Source of the DNA: Planctomycetota bacterium
GTDB taxonomy: Bacteria > Planctomycetota > SZUA-567 > H5-PLA8
Direction of reading: 5' to 3'
Length of the DNA: 64,000 nucleotides
NCBI GenBank assembly: GCA_027493525.1
Contig: JAOSKN010000001.1
Location: 1,240,001 to 1,304,000, forward strand
Below, in pieces: positions 9,151 through 17,449 of this stretch (the stretch's first letter is position 1; every line of letters starts with the position of its first letter). The notes beneath the pieces are model-generated. The model was not told the DNA's origin. It made no database searches and saw nothing but the letters and a program-made list of their open reading frames with translations. Position numbers and translations under genes: made by a program.

Positions 9151-10593
9151 CTACGGGTGCGCCCGGGCGGCCGTGCGCGCCAGGAGTTCGACGGCTTCCT
9201 CCGGCGGATACAGCCCGTCGCGGACCTGGTCGGCCAGCGGGGCGAAGACCTCGCCGATCACCCTCAGGTTTTCCCGCCCGAACCAGCTCGAGGGGCGCGC
9301 GCGGGCGAGCGCCGCGGTCTCGAACCGGAGCGCTTCCGCGCCGTTGGCGCGGCGGGGCTCCCGCGCCAGCGCGTGGCAGCAGCCGCTGCGCGCGACGACG
9401 CGTCGCGCTTCGTCGGAGTACAGGAAGCGCAGGAATTCCAGCGCCGCCTGGCGCTGCAGGCCGCGCGCCTGGACCGTGAGGTAATTGGCCGTCCAGACCG
9501 CGCAGCCCCCTGCGCCCAAAGGCAGGGGCAGCACGCGCGCGAAGGGCGGCAGCCCTCCGGGAATCATCTCGCGAAAGATCGCGTACATGCAGATGAGGCC
9601 CAGGCGGCCCTGGGCGAAGAGGCCGTGCATGCCGCCCCGCGCCTGCAGCTCCGCATTGCTGGGGATGCCCCGCCACTCGCACCCCAGGCGCCGCCACTCG
9701 CGGAAGAATTCGAGCACGTCCGGATGGGTCCAGTCGATGCGCCGCGTCTCCGGATCGACGAAGGCCAGCGAACGCGCCGCCAGGAACGGGAAGGCGTGAT
9801 CCTGCGAAGCGCACGCGAGCGTCTCCGGCAGGAGCCGGCCTTCGCGGCGCGCCGAGGCCAGGCCCTCCACCAGCGCCAGGAAATCGGGCCAACCGTAAGC
9901 CTCACCGGGCGCTTCGAGCCCCGCCTTCGCGATCAACTCCGCGTTGGCGTACTGCACCGGCAGGGACAGCGTCAGCGGCAGGCCGTAGACCCCGCCGCCA
10001 TGTTCCGCGGGCAGGGTCGCGAACGGAGGCAAGCGGTCCAAGCCCAGGTCTTGCTCGTGGAGCGGCAGCAGGCGGCCCTGTTCCGCGGCGCGGCCCACGT
10101 CGCGCTCCGTGTACTGGCACAGGTCGATCCCGTCCGTGGCCTGCTCACGCAGCAGCGCCGAAGTGTCCTGCCCGAAGCGCGCCTCCACCCGCACGGCGCC
10201 GTTCCGGCTCTGGAACCGTTCGATCAGCCCCAGCCACATCGCGCGGTGCGTGGGGAAGCCGTCGATCAGGTGGAGCGCCAGGCGCGCGCTCGCGCGCGTC
10301 TGCACGAACGGCGAGTAAGCCTGCCAAGCCGGCGTCTCGCTTGGCGGAGTCGGTTCATCGCTCAGGGCCGGCGCGGTCAGCCAGTAGGTGCCCCGCCCGC
10401 GCACGGAACGGACCTGGCCGCTGCGCTGGAGCTGCGCCAGAGCCCGGCGCACGGGAGTCTCGCTCACGCCGTACAGCCGCGTCAGCTCCTGGATGGTGGG
10501 CAGCTCGTCGCCGGCCTTGCGGTCGGCGGTTCGCGCATCCCGAACGATTCGCTCGCAGATGCGGTGGTAGAGGAAGTCCGTTCGACTGGCCAC
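9151..10593 (-). CDS. GntR-type regulator fused to an extracellular solute-binding-protein (family 1) domain
   Basis: 480 residues from the GTG at 10593; an in-frame TTG at 10635 is possible but lacks a Shine-Dalgarno. Residues about 4-72 form a GntR winged helix (HRICERIVRDA; LPTIQELTRLYGVSETPVRR; VRSVRGRGTYWL). From about residue 100 the protein follows the type II solute-binding fold of maltose-binding-like ABC proteins: MWLGLIERFQSRNGAVRVEA, DLCQYTERDVGR, YGLPLTLSLPVQYANAELI, PDFLALVEGLASARREGR and a C-terminal AALEFLRFLYSDEARR. There is no signal peptide or membrane segment, so the sugar-binding domain is cytoplasmic and probably senses an imported oligosaccharide. The usual GntR effector domains (UTRA, FCD) are absent. 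Its upstream region holds three palindromes and leads to a divergent GH42-like gene. Confidence 0.85.
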   Translation of the reverse strand: MASRTDFLYHRICERIVRDARTADRKAGDELPTIQELTRLYGVSETPVRRALAQLQRSGQVRSVRGRGTYWLTAPALSDEPTPPSETPAWQAYSPFVQTRASARLALHLIDGFPTHRAMWLGLIERFQSRNGAVRVEARFGQDTSALLREQATDGIDLCQYTERDVGRAAEQGRLLPLHEQDLGLDRLPPFATLPAEHGGGVYGLPLTLSLPVQYANAELIAKAGLEAPGEAYGWPDFLALVEGLASARREGRLLPETLACASQDHAFPFLAARSLAFVDPETRRIDWTHPDVLEFFREWRRLGCEWRGIPSNAELQARGGMHGLFAQGRLGLICMYAIFREMIPGGLPPFARVLPLPLGAGGCAVWTANYLTVQARGLQRQAALEFLRFLYSDEARRVVARSGCCHALAREPRRANGAEALRFETAALARARPSSWFGRENLRVIGEVFAPLADQVRDGLYPPEEAVELLARTAARAHP

Positions 10594-10637
10594 GTGGACG
10601 CGCCCCCGGCTAGGGTTCTCATGGGTATACACCAATC

Positions 10638-10654
10638 ATACATTATTAATGTAT
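10638..10654. promoter_or_regulatory. Palindrome ATACATTATTAATGTAT (candidate GntR operator 1)
   Basis: Perfect 17-base palindrome with TACAT/ATGTA half-sites, 45 bases upstream of the regulator start. The TACAT...ATGTA arms recur at 10815-10829. Confidence 0.5.
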
Positions 10655-10711
10655 CTTTTCTAGAATTGATGCCCAGGTGCAAGAATAGCCCGTATGAGGA
10701 ATCGGACCCAT

Positions 10712-10724
10712 CTTACATTGTAAG
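10712..10724. promoter_or_regulatory. Palindrome CTTACATTGTAAG (candidate GntR operator 2)
   Basis: Perfect 13-base palindrome in the same AT-rich stretch. The inner TTACATTGTAA shares the ACAT core with the flanking sites. Confidence 0.45.
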
Positions 10725-10814
10725 TGATTTATTTTATTAGTCTTATAATCATATACTGACTTAGGATCCACCACCTGAGCATTGAATTGGAATCGACCGG
10801 AACGAACAAAACAA

Positions 10815-10829
10815 TACATTTTCTATGTA
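10815..10829. promoter_or_regulatory. Inverted repeat TACAT-N5-ATGTA (candidate GntR operator 3)
   Basis: Perfect 5-base arms identical to those of the 10638 site, 75 bases before the start of the divergent GH42-like gene. The whole interval 10594-10903 (about 310 bases) is AT-rich, contains no gene, and should hold the divergent promoters. No confident -35/-10 pair could be fixed. Confidence 0.45.
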
Positions 10830-10903
10830 CTGTCAAGGTCTGAGGTGTATGGATTCCTGGCACAGACGTCCTTTTCCCAAGACGATGGGCAGGAGGTTCG
10901 ACC

Positions 10904-13816
10904 GTGAGACGATTCCGAAGCCCGATCCTGGCCGCCATCCTTATTTACATGTGGTCTGGCTTGGCCCTGGCCGGCGACGCCGAGCCCGAGGCCTGGCGGG
11001 TCAAGCTCTACGAAGAATGGAAGAACCTGAAGGAGCCTCCGGTTACTCCGTACGACGGCCCGTTCGGGGGCAGCCCGCGCGCCTTTTATGGCGAGGTGGA
11101 CTACAAGCACCCGGACAAGGAGATCATCGCCAACTGGAAGGCCTTGAGCGACTACTCGAAGTCCGGGCAATACGGGCGCTACGACTGGACCAAGGATCCG
11201 CGCCCGCTCAACGCCGCCTTCGAAGAGGCCATCCTCGAGGACTGGCGGCGCATGGGCTACAACTGCGCGTACAAGGGCAACACCTTCACGTTCATGGTCG
11301 GCAAGTTCCTCAAGGAAAAGGGCATGCTGGGCGCGATCGACCAGACGCTTTTCGGCAACGGCGGCCCCCCGCCCCTGCAGTTCGACGGCAAGGAAGGGCG
11401 CAAGCAGCGCGAGGCCTGCGGGAGTTTCTTCGACGCCGGCAACTTCCAGAAGGGCGTCAATACGATCTTCGGGATGGGTTTCCACTACGGCGAGCATCTC
11501 TTCACGGTTGGCGATCATCGCCTGACCTGCTCGTGGGACGAAGTCGGGATGCGCACGCGCGCGCAAATGGACTACCGCGACCCGATGCGCGCGGAGTTCC
11601 GCAAGTACCTCATGGAGGTCTGGTTTCAGGACGAGAGCCCCGATAAGGACAGCAACGGCGACGGGCGCACTTACAACGCCTTCACCGGCGAGACGCTGGC
11701 GAGCTGGGACGCCGTCGAGCCCATGCCGCTCTCGCTGGACTGGACGCAGCCCAAGTACAACAAGAACGGCACGCAGGAGTTCTCCGCGCTGCCGGACGTG
11801 GACGCCAAGCTGTTCGAGCAGCCCGGCCGCTACAAGCTGCTGATCGATTTCCACCGCTACTTCACCTTCGAGTTCTTCCGCCGCATCAACGAGGACGCCT
11901 CGAAGAAGATGAACGAGGCCGGCCAGGCGGGGCGGGTCTCGTGCTATCCGTTCGTGCAGCATTTCATCATCTGGCCGGGCTCCAACCAGCGCCACGGGAA
12001 CAGCTTCTACTGGTACCACCGCCTCAGCCCGGTGGTGAACGTCGAACACATGTGGCCGGACGCGCCGGTGATGAATCTCAATTACGCGATCACCGACCGC
12101 CTGGCGCCGCGCTTCAAGAACACGATCATGGGCTGGGTCTGGTTCTACTTCGGGCAGGAAGGCGCGGACATGTTCAACGGCCCGCACGATTGCGCCCGCG
12201 CCATGGCGCGCATGGTCGGGCATAACGTCGACGGCTCGCACCACTGGCTCTACAGCCCGCGCTACCGCGGCCGCGACCAGGGGCAGCGGCTCCAGATCGC
12301 CTACTGGCAGAACTTCTTCAAGCGCCACTACGCCGGCTTCCTGGCGCAATCCGAGCCGGTCAAGCCGCAGATCGCGATGCTGATGCCCGATTACACCGGC
12401 TACTTCTACCGGCTCTTCCAGTATCCCAAGCAGGACTTCGGCTGGATGGGCGAGGCGTTCCAGAACCTGCAGTACCCCTATCACATCCTGACCGAGGAGG
12501 AACTCGAGCTGAACCCGCAGACGCTCGACGACTACAAGGTTCTCTACGTGGTCGGCAGCGAATGGAGCACCCCGACGATCCGCAAGCGGATCGAGGACTT
12601 CATCGCGCGCGGCGGCGTGGTCCACGCCAACGTGGACAGCCTGAGCCTGGACATTCCGACCGGCAAGCGCCTGGACTTCCTCGAAAAGACCTTCGGCGCG
12701 AAGCTGGAGTGCAAGCACAAGAACTCGTTCTTCCCCAGCGCGGCGAGCGCCGAGGAAGCCGTGTGGGGCCTGCCGCTGAACCGCTGGGGCGGCCCCTTCA
12801 CCCTGCAAGGCCATTCGGTCCACCTGCCGGAAGACCCGCGCGCCTGGGCGAAGCTGTGGAAGCGCACCGGCGAGAAGTATGTCCTGGACGAGAACGGCAA
12901 GCCCAAGCGCGACGAGATGAACCGGCCGATCCTCGAGCCCGACTGCAAGATCGTCCGCGATTCGGAAGGCAAGCTGGTCCGCGACGACGAGGTCTGGGCC
13001 AAGCTCGACGAGATGCTCGCCTCGATGCCCAGGGAATCCCGCGGCCTGGCGCAGCAGCCTCTCGACATGCGCTCGCCGCCCGCGATCAAGTACCCTTCGG
13101 GCGCGCTCGCGAAGAACTGGGCCGAATTGGCCACCGCCCAGCCGGTCAATGGCGGGAAGCCGATCGCGTTCTGGGGCGAGAAGGTCGTCGGCATCGAGAC
13201 CGAGAAGACCGTCTGGCTCGGAACGCGCGAAGGCATGAACCTCCACGCGATCAGCCCGCGCATGAGCCACCACCGCACCACCGAGCCCTGCAACCCGTTC
13301 CCCTCCGAGATTCCGGAACTGTACGAGTCGCACCGCCCCTACGCCGAGGCCGTGGGCTACGCCGCGCGCAAGGCCGGCGTGACCCGCCCGGTTACGGCCA
13401 TGCGGGGCGACGAGCTGCCCATGAACCTCGAAGTCCTCCCGCGCGTGGACGCGAATGGGACGCTGATGGTGATCCTGGTCAATCACGATAAGACCGAAGC
13501 CGAATACGACCTCGGCGTGGACAAGGCCTACCTGAAGCCCGGCATGGAGGCCTTCGACCTGCTCAACGAGAAGACCGTCGAAACTGAAACGGACGGCGCG
13601 TTCAAGCTCGCCGTGCCCGCGTGGGGCGTCGCGGTCGTGGTCCTGGGCCTGCCCGAACGCCTCCAGCCCCTGAAGGCCGTGCAGGCCGAATTGAACAAGC
13701 TGGACCTCTCCGTGCCGCAGTACTTCAAGGATCGCCCGAGCCTGAACTTGCCTGAGCACGGCGTGCGGGTTCCCGATCCGGCCAACGACAAGCCCGAGTC
13801 GCAGGACTCGAAGTAG
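10904..13816 (+). CDS. Large secreted protein, GH42-like beta-galactosidase-related architecture
   Basis: 970 residues. The GTG start at 10904 has an ideal AGGAGG seven bases upstream. A signal peptide (SPILAAILIYMWSGLALAG) is followed by a long TIM-barrel-like region rich in aromatic residues (GMGFHYGEHLFTVGDHRLT; LDWTQPKYNKNGTQEF). Next comes a beta-galactosidase trimerisation/GATase-like segment: PQIAMLMPDYTGYFYRLFQY, YKVLYVVGSEW and RIEDFIARGGVVHANVDS. The C-terminus has a small beta domain (GTLMVILVNHDKTEAEYDLG). This layout is that of GH42-related proteins of Lentisphaerae/Planctomycetes, but the catalytic pair is not obvious. It is divergent from the GntR-SBP gene and probably its target, and is followed after 38 bases by a second protein of the same architecture. 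Confidence 0.7.
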   Translation: MRRFRSPILAAILIYMWSGLALAGDAEPEAWRVKLYEEWKNLKEPPVTPYDGPFGGSPRAFYGEVDYKHPDKEIIANWKALSDYSKSGQYGRYDWTKDPRPLNAAFEEAILEDWRRMGYNCAYKGNTFTFMVGKFLKEKGMLGAIDQTLFGNGGPPPLQFDGKEGRKQREACGSFFDAGNFQKGVNTIFGMGFHYGEHLFTVGDHRLTCSWDEVGMRTRAQMDYRDPMRAEFRKYLMEVWFQDESPDKDSNGDGRTYNAFTGETLASWDAVEPMPLSLDWTQPKYNKNGTQEFSALPDVDAKLFEQPGRYKLLIDFHRYFTFEFFRRINEDASKKMNEAGQAGRVSCYPFVQHFIIWPGSNQRHGNSFYWYHRLSPVVNVEHMWPDAPVMNLNYAITDRLAPRFKNTIMGWVWFYFGQEGADMFNGPHDCARAMARMVGHNVDGSHHWLYSPRYRGRDQGQRLQIAYWQNFFKRHYAGFLAQSEPVKPQIAMLMPDYTGYFYRLFQYPKQDFGWMGEAFQNLQYPYHILTEEELELNPQTLDDYKVLYVVGSEWSTPTIRKRIEDFIARGGVVHANVDSLSLDIPTGKRLDFLEKTFGAKLECKHKNSFFPSAASAEEAVWGLPLNRWGGPFTLQGHSVHLPEDPRAWAKLWKRTGEKYVLDENGKPKRDEMNRPILEPDCKIVRDSEGKLVRDDEVWAKLDEMLASMPRESRGLAQQPLDMRSPPAIKYPSGALAKNWAELATAQPVNGGKPIAFWGEKVVGIETEKTVWLGTREGMNLHAISPRMSHHRTTEPCNPFPSEIPELYESHRPYAEAVGYAARKAGVTRPVTAMRGDELPMNLEVLPRVDANGTLMVILVNHDKTEAEYDLGVDKAYLKPGMEAFDLLNEKTVETETDGAFKLAVPAWGVAVVVLGLPERLQPLKAVQAELNKLDLSVPQYFKDRPSLNLPEHGVRVPDPANDKPESQDSK

Positions 13817-13854
13817 CCGGTCGCTCCGCAATCGAACCGTAACGGAGGCTTCTC

Positions 13855-16800
13855 ATGCGCATCGCACGGCTCCTGTTCGCCCTCGCGGTCCTGCTCGGCG
13901 CCCTGGCGCCGCAAGCCGCCCGGGGCTGGGAATCCACGCCCGGCGAGACCGAGGCCTATCACAAGCTCCGCCTGACCGACGAGACCGAGCACACGAAGTG
14001 GGCGCGCCCCTACGCGCCGGGCAAGCCTCGCGTCCTCTTCTTCGTCGACAGCAACGGCGAGGGCATGAACGCGCACGGCCGCGAAGCGCTCGAATTCCTG
14101 CGCCGCTTCGACGCCGAAGTCGAGACGGCCTTCATGATCAACTTCTACGGCAATTACTGGCTGGGCTGCAACGCGGGCATCGAGCGGCTCAACCGGCTGC
14201 TTGAGCGCGACTGGGACGTGCTGGTCTTTCAGGACCTGCCGCCCTCCAAGAAGAGCAAGTACGGGAACGAGGCCTCCGCGCGGCAGCGCATGCTCGAGCT
14301 CGTCGCCAAAGGCGCGGGCGTGGTGCTGCTGGGGACCGACGACGGCGGCTGGTTGCCGGACAAGAAGCCGCTCGCGCAGGGCCCCGAGTTCCTGAAGGAT
14401 CTGGAGGGGGTCTCGTACTTCGAGGCCGGTCCCGCGCGCGTGGTCCAGCACGGCGAGATCCCGTTCATCCCCTGGGGCGTGGGCTGGGAAGCGCGCTACG
14501 ACCGCTGGCAGGAGCGCCTGGGGCGGATGATCCTCTGGGCGGCCAAGCGGGAGCCGGCGCTCCGGATCCAAGTGGCCCCGGCGTCGGCCACGTTCGAGCG
14601 CGCGCAGCTCCCCGCCGATGCCGGCAGCGTGAGCTGGGAAGGGCAGGCCGCCGGGCCGCTGGAGATCGAGGTCCGCCTGCGCCGCGACGACGGGCGCGTG
14701 GAGCCGCTCGCGAAGGCGAGCGCCCAGGCGTCGCCGGGAAAACTGGCGCTCAAGCTGCCGGCGCTGCGCGAAGGCGGTTACGCGATCGAAGCCTTCGCGC
14801 GCGGCGCCAAGGGTATCGAGTCCTGGACGGTCGCCGACATCAAGGTGGCTTCCGCCGACCGCGTGGCCGCCGTCGAGATCGACTCCGGCAAGCGCATGGA
14901 GTTCAAGCAGATCACCAAGGACGCCGCGGCGCAGAAGAAGCGCGACGAGGAACTCGGCGTACTGCTGCCGTACTTCGAGATCGGCGAGACGCTCTCCGGG
15001 CAGGTCGAGCTGACCGGCTCCGGCGCCGGCAAGCGCGTGCGGATCAACCTGCGCGGGCCTGACGAGCGCATCCTGCTGCGGCAGGAGGCCGAGGCGCAGG
15101 CGCGCGCGCCGTTCTCGTTCAAGGTCGAGCCGTGGTGGCCGATGGTCGTGCGGGTCGAGGCGCTGCTGCTGGACGGCGAGGCCGAGGCCAGCGCCGCCTA
15201 CGCCTACGCGCACGTCACTCAGCGCCGCCAGGGCGGCTTCCACTTCGTGCTCTGGGACTTCCCCGTCGAAAGCAGCGTCGCGCCGTACGTCGCCAAGGCG
15301 CTGCGCAAGATGGGGGTCACGGCGATCACGACCTCGCGCGGCGCGCCGCTCTGCGCCGCCGCGCACGGCCTGGCCTGGATCCCCTGGACCGGCGGGAACG
15401 TGACCTCCGGACACCTCGCCGAATGGACCGAGCAGCCGCCCGAAAAGGTCGGCGCGTACATGGTCGGGCACACGACGCGCTCCCGCCCCAGCGGCGTACT
15501 CGCGTATTCGCTCGGCGACGAGGGCAAGACCTCCGGCTACGGAACCGGCCCCGGCGCGGTGAAGCGCTGGCAGGAGTACCTGAAGCAGGCGTATGGCTCG
15601 ATCGAGGCGCTGAACGCGTCGTGGGAGACGCAGCATCCAAACTTCGAGGCCCTCACCCTGGCGCGGCCCAAGCCGATGCCCGAAGCCATGGGCTACGACA
15701 TGGCGATGTTCGGCATCGAAAACTTCGTGGGCTTCGCCAAGGCGCACCGCGAAAATCTGCGCAAGGTCGATCCCGGCGCGGCCATCGGTTTCGAGGGCAG
15801 CGGCGGTTTCGAAGGCGATCCGGAACTGTTCTGCAAGGACCTCGACTTCTGGGCGCCCTACGCCGGAGGCGTCGAGGAGGTCATGCGCAGCTTCGCGCCC
15901 CGCTCGTTCCTGCGCGGAAACTGGATGGGCTACCACGTCACGCCCGAAGGCCATCTGGGCGATTACTGGCGCGGCCTCACGCTGGGGCACAACAGCGTCT
16001 GGTTCTGGATGTGGTCCACGCACGGGGCCTGGAACGGCTGGCAGCACCCCGACCTGAACGGCGTGCCCGACGAGGTCGAGGCGCTGCTCGCGGACACGAC
16101 CTGCGTCCGCGAGGGCCTGGGCGATCTGCTCCAGCAGTACCGGATGCAGGAAGACGGCATCGCGATCCTTTATTCGCGCCCGTCCAACTACGCCATCGAC
16201 CGCCTGTCCAAGGACCAGTACATCCAGAAGGTCGAATGGGCGCACTACGAATGGTGGACCCTCGTGCGCGACCTGGGCTACCAGTTCCGCTACGTCAGCG
16301 ACCGGATGCTGGAGCGCGGCGAGTTCAAGCCCGGCGACGCGAAGATCCTGATCCTGCCCCAGGCGGTGGCGCTCGGCGAAAAGGAAGCCCAGACCGTCCG
16401 CGCGTTCGTCGAGGCCGGCGGGACCGTCATCGCCGATTTCTATCCCGGCCTCTACGATACCCACACCAAGCGCCAGGCTCGAAGCCCGCTCGAGGGACTC
16501 TTCGGCGTCAAGGGCGGGCAGCCCGCGGCGCTCAAGGCCGGCAAACTCCAGATCGAGACGCAATTCAAGGACGCCAAGCTCGCGCTCAAGGATCAGGACG
16601 TCGAAGTGGACACGACCGTGAGCCTCGCCGACGGCCAGGCCTGGGCCAACGTGGAGGGCACGCCGGCCTTCGTCGTCAAGCCGACGGGCAAGGGGCAGGC
16701 GATCCTCTTCAACTTCCCGGTCTGGAAGATCGTCCCCTCGCGCAGCCCCCCGCGAGGCATGGGCGGCGTGGCCGGGCGCGAAACCGTCTCCGAACCCGTG

Positions 16801-17410
16801 GGGCGCTTCTTCGCGGCGCTCTTCGAGGCGCTGGGCCTGAAGCGCCAGATCGTCTGCCAGCCGTACAAGAACAAGAGCGGCATGCCCTACATCCCCAACG
16901 TGGAGGTCGTGCGCTGGCGCGACGGCGAGTACGAACTCTTCTCGGTCTTCCGCAACAACAGCGAACTGGCCGCCAAGACCATGTGCAGCATCGTCACCCC
17001 CGACCGCAAGTGCCACGTCTACGACCTGCGCGAGGGCGTGAGCGCCGGAAACGCGGGGTACTGGTTTCACCGCATCCAGCCCTTCCGCCCCACCTTTTAC
17101 GCGCTGCTCCCGCAACCGCTTGCAGCCGCCGTCGGTCGTGCCGTCCGAGACCGCCCCCGCGCGCGGGACCCCCGTCAAGCTGCGCGTGCACGTCCCGGAC
17201 GCCCGCGGCAAGCACGCCGTGAAACTCCGCGCACGGCTGCCCGGCGGCGCGTACCTGGAGGAGTGGGATCCGGTCGCGATCGTCACCGCGGAACCCCAGG
17301 AACTCGTGCTCCCCATCGCCTTCAACGATCCGCCCGGCGCCTGGATCGTGGAAGCCACCGACGTCTTCGCGCCTCGGACGACCGTGGAGATTCCACTCCA
17401 GGTCAAGTAG
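13855..17410 (+). CDS. Large secreted GH42-like (beta-galactosidase-related) protein, frameshifted near the C-terminus
   Basis: 1184 residues after correction. The ATG at 13855 has CGGAGG six bases upstream, with a signal peptide MRIARLLFALAVLLGALAPQ. The middle is GH42-like: YSLGDEG around residue 560 may carry the acid/base Glu, LNASWETQHPNFEAL is the usual GH42 helix, and AIGFEGSGGFEG may carry the nucleophile. A GATase-like domain follows (ILYSRPSNYAID; ILILPQAVALGEKEAQTVR). At 17119-17122 the sequence reads CTTG; removing one T restores PQPLQPPSVVPSE and a beta-sandwich tail ending VEIPLQVK at 17410. Without correction the frame runs into the next gene as Arg-rich nonsense. Catalytic residue assignments are tentative. 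Confidence 0.75.
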
Positions 17411-17449
17411 GCTGTGGCGCGGCCGGGCTCGCGAACCGGGGCGGGCGAT

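Noticed and set aside
13528..17406. 1292-codon open frame on the minus strand
   Set aside because: It lies wholly opposite the GH42-like gene, shows Arg/Ala/Gly-rich shadow composition and no domain; GC-rich third positions create such frames.
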